Shown: positions 1-9,155, counted from the first letter of the stretch. The stretch is 64,000 nucleotides of DNA from an uncultured Faecalibacterium sp. (GCA_934533135.1 CAKTBG010000005.1:27672-91671); one strand, 5' to 3'. Notes: a model not told the origin generated them from the letters alone. Numbers and translations: made by a program.

Positions 1-752
1 GTGGGCTTGGCCGCACCGGTGGCGATCTTCTCGGGGATGCCGATCTGATCGACGACGCAGACGTAATCCACCTTGGTCTGGTTGATCTCAGCCGGGTAGT
101 TGGGATAGGCCACCAGACAATCGGTGATGGCCACAACGTAGTCTGCCTGATCTGCATCGACGTAAGCATAGCTCAGGACGCCGCAGTTGGTCTTGCCGCC
201 CATACCGGAGCAGTTGCCATACTCATCGCAGGAAGGTGCGCCGATGAAAGCGATGTCCACGTGGGTCTCGCCGGTCTCAATGGCGCGGACGCGGCCGCCG
301 TGACTGCGCATGGTAGCCAGACCCTTCAGCTTGCCGTGGGAGATGGCTTCGCCGATTTTGCCGCGGACGCCGGAGGACTCGATGTTGGTGATGGTGCCGT
401 CCTCGATCATGGGAACGAGGTCATCGTGCGCTTTGCCCAGAGAGCTTGCGCTCAGGGTGATGTTCTTGATGCCCATCTTGTGGATCTCTTCCATGACCAT
501 GCAGACCACGAGGTCGCCCTCGCGGAAGTGATGGTGGAAGGAGACGGTCATGCCGTCGTGGGCATTGCACTTGACCAGAGCTTCATGGATGTCCTTGACC
601 ATCTTATCGTGGTCGTTCTTCATCACAGGGGTGACGGAAGGGCCGGCCTTTTTGAAGGCCTTGCCGTTTTTATAGTTGTTGCCCTGAAAGACCTCTTTGC
701 CGGTGCGCGCAAGGATCTCTTCGGGAATCTCTCTGCCGACTGCATTCAACAT
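1..752 (-). CDS. citF: Citrate lyase alpha subunit (citrate CoA-transferase), 3' part cut by window edge
   Basis: Translation from the ATG at 752 gives about 250 residues beginning MLNAVGREIPEEILARTGKE, with the SFHHHFREGD segment typical of CitF near residue 70 and SHGGR further on. The alpha subunit exchanges acetyl on the acyl carrier protein for citrate, forming citryl-ACP, before CitE cleaves it to acetyl-ACP and oxaloacetate. It starts 2 bases after the citE stop, so it is the third gene of a citD-citE-citF operon. The frame stays open to base 1; a full CitF is about 510 residues, so roughly half is outside the window. The family call is firm; substrate specificity is inferred from the operon. 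Confidence 0.95.
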   Translation of the reverse strand, partial: MLNAVGREIPEEILARTGKEVFQGNNYKNGKAFKKAGPSVTPVMKNDHDKMVKDIHEALVKCNAHDGMTVSFHHHFREGDLVVCMVMEEIHKMGIKNITLSASSLGKAHDDLVPMIEDGTITNIESSGVRGKIGEAISHGKLKGLATMRSHGGRVRAIETGETHVDIAFIGAPSCDEYGNCSGMGGKTNCGVLSYAYVDADQADYVVAITDCLVAYPNYPAEINQTKVDYVCVVDQIGIPEKIATGAAKP

Positions 753-754
753 AA

Positions 755-1657
755 TTACAAATCCCCCTTATATACGCCGGATGCCTTTGCCAGGCTGATG
801 GTGCGCTTTGCGCCGTCGTAGAAGGCGATGTCAATCATCTTGCCGTCCACGGTAAAGACGCCGATGCCCAGTGCCTTCTTGCTGTCGATTTCCTTGACGA
901 CCTTCTCGGCGAAGATGATGTCCTTCTGGGTGGGAGTAAAGATCTCATGGACGATGGGGATCTGGCGAGGATTGATGATGGACTTGCCATCGAAGCCCAT
1001 CAGGTGGATGTTCTCCACGTCCTTGCGGAAGCCGTCCATATCTTTCAGGTCGGTGTAGACGGTATCGAAGCACTGCACGCCGGCGGCGCGGGCTGCGATG
1101 ATCATCTGCTGGCGGGCACCCATCAGCTCGATGCCGGTGCCGGTGATGTGGGTCTGCAGATCCTTGGTGTAGTCGCCGCCGGACAGTGCGATGCCGAACA
1201 GACGCTCGTTGGACTCGCAGATCTCCAGTGCATTCATGACGCCGCGGGCAGATTCCAGAGCAGCGATGATCAGGACTTCGCCCTCGGGACGGCCATAGGT
1301 CTTCTCGTCCTCAGCGATGGCGTCAGCCACCAGCTGGACGTCCTTTGCGTGCTCGGTCTTGGGGATGCGGATGGAATCGCAGCCGCCGGCCACAGCAGCG
1401 CGGATATCCTCGCGCCAGTACGGGGTGTCGAGGCCGTTGATACGGACAACGCGCTCGCATCCACGGTAGTCGATGGTGCGCAGAGCGTGATACAGGCTGA
1501 AGCGGGCGACGTCCTTCTGGTTCTCGGCGACAGCATCCTCGAGGTCCAGCATGATGGAGTCTGCCTTATAGATGTACGGGTCCTTGATCAGGCCGGGCTT
1601 CTGCGCGTTCAGGAACATCATGGTGCGGCGCAGGCGTTTCTTGTTCGGGTTCATCAT
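755..1657 (-). CDS. citE: Citrate lyase beta subunit (citryl-ACP lyase)
   Basis: The 300-residue product is a normal-length CitE of the HpcH/HpaI TIM-barrel family. LRRTMMFLNAQKPGL near the N-terminus, DLEDAVAEN (acidic residues used for Mg binding in the family) and the GFDGKSIINPRQI segment near residue 220 mark it. It splits citryl-ACP into oxaloacetate and acetyl-ACP. The start is ATGATG at 1657, preceded by GGGGAGGTG, and it overlaps the citD stop (ATGA). The CitC ligase and CitX/CitG, needed to mature the complex, are not in this window. An isolated HpcH/HpaI lyase is excluded by the neighbours. Confidence 0.96.
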   Translation of the reverse strand: MMNPNKKRLRRTMMFLNAQKPGLIKDPYIYKADSIMLDLEDAVAENQKDVARFSLYHALRTIDYRGCERVVRINGLDTPYWREDIRAAVAGGCDSIRIPKTEHAKDVQLVADAIAEDEKTYGRPEGEVLIIAALESARGVMNALEICESNERLFGIALSGGDYTKDLQTHITGTGIELMGARQQMIIAARAAGVQCFDTVYTDLKDMDGFRKDVENIHLMGFDGKSIINPRQIPIVHEIFTPTQKDIIFAEKVVKEIDSKKALGIGVFTVDGKMIDIAFYDGAKRTISLAKASGVYKGDL

Positions 1658-1953
1658 TTGATCGCACCTCCCCAGGGCAGGTTCTCATACTGATCGACGG
1701 AGCGGTAAACTGCGCCCTCGATGCGTGCCTTCAGGGTGCAGTCCAGTGCGCCCTTGTCCACAATGGTAATCCGGACGTCGTTGATGTCCAGATCCTTCAG
1801 CGTTTCCAGCGTCACTTTGCGGATCTGATTGCCATACTGATTGATGACAGAGCTCTCCAGCGAGAAATCGACTTTGCCCTCGCCGGGCTCGACGGTCACC
1901 ATGCAGTCGCTGGATTCCAGCGTACCAGCCGTGGCTGCCTTCTTGATCTCCAT
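1654..1953 (-). CDS. citD: Citrate lyase gamma subunit (acyl carrier protein)
   Basis: A 99-residue protein starting MEIKKAATAGTLESSD. The Ser in the TLESSD segment corresponds to the site that carries the phosphoribosyl-dephospho-CoA prosthetic group in characterised CitD proteins. It is the swinging arm that carries acetyl or citryl between CitF and CitE. The ATG at 1953 was chosen because AAGGAGG lies 7-8 bases upstream; a longer frame from 2010 has no ribosome binding site and adds residues not seen in the family. It is first in the operon and overlaps citE by 4 bases. Confidence 0.95.
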   Translation of the reverse strand: MEIKKAATAGTLESSDCMVTVEPGEGKVDFSLESSVINQYGNQIRKVTLETLKDLDINDVRITIVDKGALDCTLKARIEGAVYRSVDQYENLPWGGAIK

Positions 1954-1987
1954 GCTTTTTCCTCCTTGGGTGGATGTTACACTTCTC

Positions 1988-2112
1988 ATTATACCGTTTA
2001 CGGCTCCCATGGCCGCCTTTGATGGTTCTATGATAGTCCGGCAACCTTACAAATGGCATAGCAGGCGTCTTAATATTCATTAAGAAAGTCCAAAAAATCA
2101 CTTGTACACAAG
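1988..2112 (-). promoter_or_regulatory. Probable citDEF promoter region with two inverted repeats
   Basis: On the minus strand a TATAAT box lies at 1993-1988, about 35 bases before the citD start; no good -35 box is visible. Upstream are two short dyads: CTTAATATTCATTAAG at 2069-2084 and CTTGTACACAAG near 2100-2112. They are plausible operators for a citrate-responsive regulator, which is inference. No regulator gene is adjacent in the window. Confidence 0.45.
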
Positions 2113-2224
2113 ATATATTCCATTTTGGCATGGTCTCCGGGCTATTTCCACTCTTATCATACCCCTTTTTTTGTTTTTTGTAAAATTCTATCCCGGAATC
2201 GAATTTGGTTCTGCGCCATGACCA

Positions 2225-2264
2225 AAAACGGCCGGAGACGTTTTTTCCAACGTCTCCGGCCGCT
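2225..2264 (-). terminator. Rho-independent terminator of the yitT-like gene
   Basis: A 14-bp perfect stem (CGGCCGGAGACGTT paired with its complement at 2249-2262) with a short loop is followed on the minus strand by TTTTTGG. It lies 20 bases beyond the stop of the gene ending at 2284. Confidence 0.9.
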
Positions 2265-2283
2265 GCCGTTCTGGTGGGATCGC

Positions 2284-3141
2284 TCAGGTATGGTTGAAGC
2301 CCTTGCCAAAGACTTCGGTGGTGCTCAGCATCGAGATAAAGGCATTGAGGTGCTGCTGGTGGATGAAATCCTGCAGCTGGTCGGCCTCCCGGTGGGTCAG
2401 GGTGGTATAGATCATGTAGTGGGGCTTGTCGGTATATGCGCCGAAGCAGGGCGTATAGGTCGCGCCGCGCACCAGCTTTTTCATCACGAAATCGCAGATC
2501 GGATCTTTATCGTCGCAGATGATCAGGATGGCCTTGCACATCTTGATCTTTTCCAGCACGGCGTCGATGACCAGCGATTTCACGGTCAGACCGACAAAGG
2601 AGTACAGCGCGGTGTAGAGGTCGAACACAAAGCAGGCCGCCATGACCATGAACAGATCGGTCAGGAAGAGGGCTGCCGCAATGTTGTGCAGGTGGGTGTA
2701 TTTTTCGACGATCAGCGCGATGACGTCGGTGCCGCCCGAAGATGCCCCCACGTGGAAGAGCAGGGCGGACGCGATGGCCGGCAGCGCGATGGCAAAGAGC
2801 AGATCCAGCATGGGCTGGTCGGACAGCGGTCCGGAGAGCGGAGCCACCTTTTCCAACACCATCAGCTCCAAGGACATCAGCAGGGTCGCGTAGCCGGTGT
2901 TGAAGGCAAACTCCCTGCCCAGAAAGAGGAACCCGATCCCCAGCAGGATCAGATTGGCCGCCGACGAGAACGCGGAGGCCGAAAGCGGCGTCAGCTTGGC
3001 CGCCAGAGCCGCCATACCGGTCACGCCGCCGAACACGAAGTTGTTCGGGAATTTAAAAAAGTAGACGCCAATGGACATGATGGTGATGCTCAGGGTGATG
3101 ATGGCATATCGTATGCCGTATTTCAGGATCTTTTCTTTCAT
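2284..3141 (-). CDS. YitT family membrane protein
   Basis: A 285-residue protein with about five or six hydrophobic segments in its first 200 residues (for example SITIMSIGVYFF and LILLGIGFLFLG) and the GASSGGTDVIALI motif of the YitT (DUF161) family. A soluble C-terminal domain of about 80 residues, with CDDKD and HREADQLQDFI, matches the DUF2179 module usually fused to it. Length and domain order are normal. Substrate and function of this family are not settled; transport is often assumed. The ATG at 3141 has AGAGGAAG upstream. The gene is monocistronic, between two terminators. Confidence 0.9.
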   Translation of the reverse strand: MKEKILKYGIRYAIITLSITIMSIGVYFFKFPNNFVFGGVTGMAALAAKLTPLSASAFSSAANLILLGIGFLFLGREFAFNTGYATLLMSLELMVLEKVAPLSGPLSDQPMLDLLFAIALPAIASALLFHVGASSGGTDVIALIVEKYTHLHNIAAALFLTDLFMVMAACFVFDLYTALYSFVGLTVKSLVIDAVLEKIKMCKAILIICDDKDPICDFVMKKLVRGATYTPCFGAYTDKPHYMIYTTLTHREADQLQDFIHQQHLNAFISMLSTTEVFGKGFNHT

Positions 3142-3262
3142 AGGGGGCTTCCTCTGGCCGCAGTGCCGCCGTCTTTCTCACATTTTGTCCGGCGGATCTT
3201 GCTCCGCACGAAAGTAATCGTAACACGAAAAAAACAGTCGGTCAAGTCCTTCCTGCAAAAAC

Positions 3263-3303
3263 AAAGGCGTCCGCCCATGGTTTTCCACAGACGGACGCTT
3301 TTT
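3263..3303 (-). terminator. Terminator of the large surface-protein gene
   Basis: GCGTCCG (3267-3273) pairs with CGGACGC (3292-3298), with A-rich and T-rich flanks on both sides, so it can act in either direction. It lies about 10 bases past the stop of the gene ending at 3313. Confidence 0.75.
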
Positions 3304-3312
3304 GGTTGAAAA

Positions 3313-6300
3313 TCAGGCTTCGTATTTGCCCTTCCTGCGTTTATGGATCCCCAGCAGGAGGAAGCTTCCGCCCGCAGCAGCCAGTATCCAAACCAGCCAC
3401 TCGTTCTGACCGGTCTGGATCAGGCGGCGGGTCGGGGTCTTGACTTCTTCCGGCTCGTTCTCCGGCACTTCCGAAGAAGAGGACGGTTCTTCCGGCTCCG
3501 ACTCCGGCACCGATGTGGGCGGCGTCTCTTCCGGCTGCTCCGGGGTCTCTTCCGGCACTTCCACCGGCGGATTCTCCGGCTGTTCCGGCGGAGCCGAAGT
3601 TGCCGGTTCATCCGGGATCCACGGGATCAATGGAATCAGCGGGATCAGCGGAAGGAGCGGGAGGAACGGCGGGAGGATCGAGGTGCCCGGGTTATCCGGT
3701 GTTGTCGGGGGTGTCACCGGCGTGTCCGGGTTCTCCGGAGGCGTCGGAGGTGTCACCGGTACATCCGGCTGATCCGGCGTCGTCGGGGGCGTTACCGGCG
3801 TGTCCGGGTTCTCCGGCGGTGTCGGAGGCGTCACCGGTGTGTCCGGCTGATCCGGCGTCGTCGGGGGCGTTACCGGCGTATCCGGCTGATCCGGCGTCGT
3901 CGGGGGTGTCACCGGCGTATCCGGCTGATCCGGCGGCGTCACCGGCTTGTCCGGATTCGTCGGGGGCGTTACCACCGGCGTATCGGTGGGCGTCGGCTGG
4001 TAGGTATTGGTGATGACAAAGCCGGTTCCCTCGTCGCCGGTAATGGTCGTCTGGTATCCGGCAGCCTGCGTTTTCTCGGTGACAAGATAGGTATGCTCTG
4101 CCGGCAGGTTGTCAAACGTATACGTCCAGTTGTTGTCTGCACTGAGAACCGCCGTCCGCGGTGCGAACGCGCCGATCCGGTCGATGGCGGCAAGCTCCAC
4201 CTCGACGCTGGCCGGGCGGAACTCCAGATCATCATCGACCCAGACCTTGCGGACGGATACCGCCTTGGTCTGGTAGGTGTTGGTGATGGTAAAGCTGCCG
4301 TCTGCGTCCTGCGCATAGCGGGCAGTATAGCCGTCCACCGGCTCTTCTTCCACGGTATAATGCTCCGGGCTGTCGGGCAGATCGGCAAAGGTATGCTTCC
4401 ACGCATTGCCCGCATTCAGTTCAGCGGTATCCACCACGTCGCCGGTGTACTTTTCTTTCAGATGCACCGTCACGCTGTCCGGCTGGGCTTCCGCGTATCC
4501 TTTGTTCTCCCAGACCTTCTGAACGGGAACCTCGTAGGTCTGATAATCGGCATCGCCAATGACAATGCTGCCGTTGGCACCAATTCCGCCGCCGTAGGTC
4601 GCCGTATTGTTTTCGATGATCAGCTGCGCACAGCCCGCTGCGGTGCTGATGGCGTCCGCATCTGCATCGGCTTTCAGGCAGATGCCGCCCGTCTTCTTCT
4701 GGATGCTGCCAACCAGCACCGGGTTTGCCGGGTCGTATCGGCTCACACTCGAAACCACGGTGGTATGATTGGCTCCATTGGAAAAGTCTGCAATGGCACC
4801 ATCTTTGTACCACTGGACCTTTCCGCCGCCCAGCATCCGGCTGGGGATCGTGGTGCTGTTGTCTCGATCATGGCTGATGGGGGCAGACGCAAAATCATCG
4901 CCTGCACCGTTTGCGGTATTCTGGTAGAGTGCCACACCGTTGGTCAGGTAGAACTGCGCGTCACCGGTGGGGCAGAACCACGCGCCGCCGCCCTGGTCTG
5001 CGGTGTTGTTGCGGATGACCGCATTTTCCATATAAAGGGTCGTGTATCTTGCCGGGCTGAAATAGCGTGCCGAACCCTCGCTATACACGCCGCCGCCATC
5101 CACGGCAGAATTGCCGCTGATCACGCCGGACAGCAGCTTCACGCCGTTGCTCAGAGAGTAGACACCGCCGCCGCCTGCATACGCATGGTTGTTGGTAATG
5201 CGGCCGCCGTCAAAGATGAACGCCGTCACATCGGCATCCTGGTCGTCCGTGTCGTTTACGCAAACGCCGCCGCCGTTGCCGCCCTGATTGGAGTCGATCT
5301 CGCCGCCGCCCATCAGGAACATCGCGTCATCGCAGACATAGACTGCGCCGGACGAGAAATAGGCTGAGCTTTCCGAGCTGCAGACGTTGTGGTTGATGCT
5401 GCCGCCGGTCATTTCAAAATAGGCTTTTCCGGTGTCGTCTCCTGTCAGGACGACACCGCCGCCCCGTAATCCTTTATTCTCCCGGATCTCGCCGCCGGTC
5501 ATATTGAAATCGCTCAGTCCATACAGCAGAACTGCCGGGGAGGACGAATCGCTGTTGGACGGGTCCGACACCAGCTCATTGTTCTGGATCAGACCGCCGC
5601 TCATCTCGAAGGACGCTCCCTCGCTGAGCCGGACGGATGCCGTGCGCTGTCCCCTGACCTTGTTCTTTTCGATCGTGCCGGACTTCAGAACAAGCTTTGC
5701 GTTTGCGCCGCTGTTGTCCAGCACGCCTTTGTTCAGGACGGCCGTGCCGCCGGTGATCAGCACATCCGCGCCGTCCAGCGTCAGTTTGCCCTTATTATCA
5801 ACAACGCTCCCCGTGTTGTACCGCCCGTACAGCTCGATGCTTCCCGCAAACTGCAGCGAAGCACCCGGCTGAATGACAAACAGATTTGCCGGTTCGCTGC
5901 TGCTGTCGCCAAGGATGATCTGCCGGTCGTCCGACGTGATGACCACCGTTTTGCCCGCCGGAACCGTGACCGGAGCTTTCAGCTGGATCGGTTTCTGAAT
6001 TTGGATCGTCTCCCCGCTCTCGGCAGCGTTTACTGCCGCTTGCAGCGTGGGTGCGTTCTCCTCATTGCTGATCGTATCACCGACACCCGCCACAGATGGG
6101 AGTGTATACGTGATGTCGGTCACCCCCGTCGGGAAGGTTCCGGTCACGGTCACGTTGTCCCGGCTGTTGTCGATGGTAACCGTTTTCAAGTTGGTACAAC
6201 CATCAAATGCGCTAGCCTTGATATCGGTCAGGTTGGGGCCGATTGCCACCGCTTCAATTTCCGCACATTTACTGAATGCAGAATCACCCAGCGTCTTCAG

Positions 6301-7677
6301 GCTGTCGGGCAGCTGCAGCGTACCCTTGAGATCCGAGTAATAAAATGCATAACTGCCAATGGATTCCACCGTGTCCGGAAGTTCGATCGTCGTTGCTCCT
6401 GCCCAGAGGAACGCCCAGATCCCAATGGAGCGCAGCGTGTTTTTGAACCGGATGGAAGTGATCTTCGCATCGTATGCAAACGCCATATCCGGAATCGTGT
6501 CCAGACCGCTCAGGTCGATCTCACCCGACAGGGCACTGCATTCATAAAACGCTTTTACGCCAAGGCTGGTGACATTGTGCAGATCCACCGTTTTCAGCTT
6601 CGCACATCCGTTGAATGCACGCTCCCCAATCGTGGTGACCTGACTCAGATCCGGGATCTCCACCAAGTTTGCATCCTTGTAGGTCGTTCCGCTCCAAGAA
6701 TCCTCAATCGTACCAAACGCATCGTTTCCAATTTCGGTGATGATGCCCTTGGCCGTCACCTTCTGCAGACTCGTGCAGCCCTTAAACATACTGCTGTTGA
6801 TCTTCGTGATCGAGGCAGGCAGTTCGATCTCTTGCAGAGCCGTGCATCCGCTGAAGGTCGAGCCTTGGGTGATCTCGATCTCCTCCGGCAGGGTGATCGT
6901 CGTCAACGCCGTTGCATCACTGAAGGTACCGGTATCGCTCAGCTTCTTCAAGGTGCTCGGCAATTGGATGGTCGTCAGGCTGGAACAGCCGGAAACCATC
7001 ATGTTGGAGCTGATCTCTTCGACCCCTTCTGCAAAGGTCAGGGTCTTGAGAGCCTTCATATTCTGAAGCGATCCACCAAAGTTCTTGACGCTCCCCGGGA
7101 TCGTCAGCTCTGTTACTGCACTCAGCCTGCTTGCGCCATATCCAAAACTGATTTCTTCCACACCGTTCGGAAACTGAACCGAAGTAAAGTCATTCTCATA
7201 CGGAACACCGCTGAAACCACCCAGTTGGATTTTGGTCACGGTATAATCCGTGTCTGGCTTGCCCTCCGTCTGGTAAGTGATCTTGTCCGGGAAAGCCAAG
7301 ACGGTTTCTCCGGCTCCGGCCTCATCCACACGCGTAATGGTCGCAACCTTCGCGCCGGAAGCGTCCGTATCAAGATTCGCCAGAAAGGTATTGCCCTCAT
7401 ACACAAACGAATAGTCTTCTGCGTCTTCTGTCGGCTCCCCCGCCGCTTGCGAAGACGTTCCCGGCTCGCCGGTCGGTTGTTCTTCCTCTGCTGCGTCCGC
7501 CGCAAGGGATGCCTGCACCGCCTCCTGCAGGGCTGTGGTCAGCGGTTCGGAGGTCGTATTCTCCCCGCGCAGATTGTCCGTTCTTTCGTCCTGTGCGGCC
7601 ATCGCCGGGAGAGAGCCCATGGTGACGGTCAGCATCATGCACACCGCGAGCAAGCCCGCGATCCAACGGTTTTTCAT
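3313..7677 (-). CDS. Large sortase-anchored surface protein: BspA-type LRR, beta-helix, two Cna-B-like domains, LIQTG anchor
   Basis: A 1,454-residue secreted protein. MKNRWIAGLLAVCMMLTVTM starts a signal peptide cleaved near AMAAQD. Residues ~130-520 are BspA/TpLRR-type leucine-rich repeats (recurring IELPDTVESIGSYAF-like units). Residues ~540-1030 hold Gly/Asn-rich repeats (NNxAxxGGGVY) typical of a right-handed beta-helix. Two Cna-B-like domains (QKVWENKGYAE; RKVWVDDD, each ending ITNTYQ) span ~1048-1228. A Pro-rich stalk of TPVTPPTTPDQPD repeats follows, then an odd PLLPLIPLIPLIPWIP stretch. The C-terminus is LIQTG, a hydrophobic segment and KRRKGK, a sortase signal in which Pro of LPXTG is Ile. 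Start at 7677 was chosen for GGAAAGGGGA and the signal peptide. Probably an adhesin, which is inference. Confidence 0.9.
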   Translation of the reverse strand: MKNRWIAGLLAVCMMLTVTMGSLPAMAAQDERTDNLRGENTTSEPLTTALQEAVQASLAADAAEEEQPTGEPGTSSQAAGEPTEDAEDYSFVYEGNTFLANLDTDASGAKVATITRVDEAGAGETVLAFPDKITYQTEGKPDTDYTVTKIQLGGFSGVPYENDFTSVQFPNGVEEISFGYGASRLSAVTELTIPGSVKNFGGSLQNMKALKTLTFAEGVEEISSNMMVSGCSSLTTIQLPSTLKKLSDTGTFSDATALTTITLPEEIEITQGSTFSGCTALQEIELPASITKINSSMFKGCTSLQKVTAKGIITEIGNDAFGTIEDSWSGTTYKDANLVEIPDLSQVTTIGERAFNGCAKLKTVDLHNVTSLGVKAFYECSALSGEIDLSGLDTIPDMAFAYDAKITSIRFKNTLRSIGIWAFLWAGATTIELPDTVESIGSYAFYYSDLKGTLQLPDSLKTLGDSAFSKCAEIEAVAIGPNLTDIKASAFDGCTNLKTVTIDNSRDNVTVTGTFPTGVTDITYTLPSVAGVGDTISNEENAPTLQAAVNAAESGETIQIQKPIQLKAPVTVPAGKTVVITSDDRQIILGDSSSEPANLFVIQPGASLQFAGSIELYGRYNTGSVVDNKGKLTLDGADVLITGGTAVLNKGVLDNSGANAKLVLKSGTIEKNKVRGQRTASVRLSEGASFEMSGGLIQNNELVSDPSNSDSSSPAVLLYGLSDFNMTGGEIRENKGLRGGGVVLTGDDTGKAYFEMTGGSINHNVCSSESSAYFSSGAVYVCDDAMFLMGGGEIDSNQGGNGGGVCVNDTDDQDADVTAFIFDGGRITNNHAYAGGGGVYSLSNGVKLLSGVISGNSAVDGGGVYSEGSARYFSPARYTTLYMENAVIRNNTADQGGGAWFCPTGDAQFYLTNGVALYQNTANGAGDDFASAPISHDRDNSTTIPSRMLGGGKVQWYKDGAIADFSNGANHTTVVSSVSRYDPANPVLVGSIQKKTGGICLKADADADAISTAAGCAQLIIENNTATYGGGIGANGSIVIGDADYQTYEVPVQKVWENKGYAEAQPDSVTVHLKEKYTGDVVDTAELNAGNAWKHTFADLPDSPEHYTVEEEPVDGYTARYAQDADGSFTITNTYQTKAVSVRKVWVDDDLEFRPASVEVELAAIDRIGAFAPRTAVLSADNNWTYTFDNLPAEHTYLVTEKTQAAGYQTTITGDEGTGFVITNTYQPTPTDTPVVTPPTNPDKPVTPPDQPDTPVTPPTTPDQPDTPVTPPTTPDQPDTPVTPPTPPENPDTPVTPPTTPDQPDVPVTPPTPPENPDTPVTPPTTPDNPGTSILPPFLPLLPLIPLIPLIPWIPDEPATSAPPEQPENPPVEVPEETPEQPEETPPTSVPESEPEEPSSSSEVPENEPEEVKTPTRRLIQTGQNEWLVWILAAAGGSFLLLGIHKRRKGKYEA
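3690..3990 (-). repeat. Tandem coding repeats of the Pro-rich stalk
   Basis: Imperfect tandem units of about 39-45 bases, rich in TCCGGCGTCGTCGGGGG on the plus strand, encode the repeated TPVTPPTTPDQPD stalk. Near-identical units can recombine, so stalk length may vary between strains. Confidence 0.85.
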
Positions 7678-7781
7678 CGCTGTTCCCCTTTCCTTTCTAG
7701 GGTTTGTTCTTATCATCTTTTCATCGCCGCTCCCCGGATCACGCTGCACAAAACAGCTCCGGAATCCGGCAAATGGCATCA

Positions 7782-7809
7782 AGTATACCACCCCCCCGAT
7801 TTCATGCAA
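7782..7809 (-). promoter_or_regulatory. Promoter of the large surface-protein gene with a G7 run in the spacer
   Basis: Read on the minus strand: TTGCAT (7809-7804), a 16-base spacer, TATACT (7787-7782). The spacer holds a run of seven G (7797-7791). Transcription would start about 98 bases before the ATG at 7677. A homopolymer between the -35 and -10 boxes can change spacing by slippage. Confidence 0.7.
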
Positions 7810-7908
7810 CCCTTCGTCCTATAGGGTTATTGTGCTTTCCGGCACAGCATCGTCTGAATCCGGGGCGAAAATTTTTTTGCAATTTTCTCTGCCGCGCTCC
7901 CCCGGACA

Positions 7909-7948
7909 CAAAAAAATCGCCGTTTCGTTTTTGGCGAAGCGGCGATAA
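7909..7948 (-). terminator. purC terminator
   Basis: ATCGCCGTTTCG pairs with CGAAGCGGCGAT around a short loop. On the minus strand it is followed by TTTTTTTG, about 75 bases after the purC stop. The rest of the 7,678-8,024 gap holds the surface-protein promoter. Confidence 0.8.
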
Positions 7949-8024
7949 TTTTATAATATTGTGTTTGTCTTCTGCGTCTTTCCGCAAACTTGCGGGGTTC
8001 GACGCTTTGCAGATTCCGGGATTC

Positions 8025-8894
8025 TTACAGCTTCTTGCCGGTCAGCATCTCGTAGGCTTCCTCGTACTTGGCGATGGTCTTGTCGATGATCTCCTGCGGC
8101 AGGTCATAATTGCTGTCCGGGTTGGCCTTGAGCCAGTCGCGGACAAACTGCTTGTCGAAAGAGGGCTGGCCGTGGCCTGCCTCATAGCCTTCCAGCGGCC
8201 AGAAGCGGGAGGAATCGGGGGTCAGCATCTCGTCGCCCAGCACCACGTTGCCGTTTTCGTCCAGACCAAACTCGAACTTGGTGTCGGCAATGATGATGCC
8301 GCGGCTCAGAGCGTATTCCGCGCACTTCTGATACAGGGCGATGGTGTTGTCGCGCAGCTTGGTGGCGTACTCTTCGCCGTGGCCGGGGAACTGCTTTTCC
8401 AGCACCTCGATGCTCTTCTCGTAGGAGATGTTCTCGTCGTGGTCGCCGATCTCAGCCTTGGTGGAGGGAGTGTAGATGGGTGCGGGCAGCTTCTCGGATT
8501 CTTTCAGGCCCTCGGGCAGCTGGATGCCGCAGACGGTGCCGTTCTTCTGGTAGCTGGCCCAGCCGCTGCCGGTGATGTAGCCGCGGACGATGCACTCGAT
8601 GGGCAGCATGGTCAGCTTGCGGCACATGGTGCATTTGCCCTCGAACTGGGGCTGCTGGAAGAACTCCGGCATCTCCTTGTTGTCCACGCTGATGAGGTCG
8701 TTGGGCACCACATCCTTGGTATAGTCGAACCAGAATTTGCTCATCTGGGTCAGGACTTTGCCTTTGTTGGTCACTTTGTTTTTCAGGATCACGTCAAACG
8801 CGGAGATGCGGTCGGTCGCAACCATGATCAGGCTGTCGCCATTGTCATAGATCTCGCGGACTTTACCTTCCTTGATGGGCTTGAATTCCGTCAT
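8025..8894 (-). CDS. purC: Phosphoribosylaminoimidazole-succinocarboxamide synthase
   Basis: A 289-residue SAICAR synthetase, which ligates aspartate to CAIR with ATP in purine synthesis. Family motifs are visible: EGKVREIYD near the N-terminus, DRISAFDVI, IECIVRGYITGSGW, then IIIADTKFEFG and GDEMLTPDSSRFW. The start at 8894 (MTEFKPIKEG) has GGAG nine bases upstream; an ATG at 8927 would add eleven residues without a binding site. The length fits the longer form of the family. It stands alone, with no other purine genes nearby. Confidence 0.96.
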   Translation of the reverse strand: MTEFKPIKEGKVREIYDNGDSLIMVATDRISAFDVILKNKVTNKGKVLTQMSKFWFDYTKDVVPNDLISVDNKEMPEFFQQPQFEGKCTMCRKLTMLPIECIVRGYITGSGWASYQKNGTVCGIQLPEGLKESEKLPAPIYTPSTKAEIGDHDENISYEKSIEVLEKQFPGHGEEYATKLRDNTIALYQKCAEYALSRGIIIADTKFEFGLDENGNVVLGDEMLTPDSSRFWPLEGYEAGHGQPSFDKQFVRDWLKANPDSNYDLPQEIIDKTIAKYEEAYEMLTGKKL

Positions 8895-9155
8895 AGCACA
8901 CACTCCATTTTCCTTTGTTTTGTTCACGGCGATGCCGTTTTGCCTTACACAATTATCTTATCATAGTTTCCGCGACTTTAAAAGAAACAGAATGAGAGGA
9001 AAACAGGTCACTTTTTGCGATTTTCTCGTGAAAATTGCAAAAAAACAGGGGTGTTTTTCGTCATTTTGACGATAAGAGTCATACTTTCGGCGGCTTTTTC
9101 CCCGTTTTGCCCCGCTTCGCGCCGGTGCCGTCTGCACCGGTTTTTGCCCAAGCCA

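Noticed and set aside
3690..3990. CRISPR-like spaced repeats
   Set aside because: The units are contiguous, in frame and encode the Pro-rich stalk of the surface protein. No spacers of unique sequence and no cas genes.
8895..9155. Purine riboswitch upstream of purC
   Set aside because: I could not find the three-stem purine aptamer or its conserved loop bases on the minus strand.
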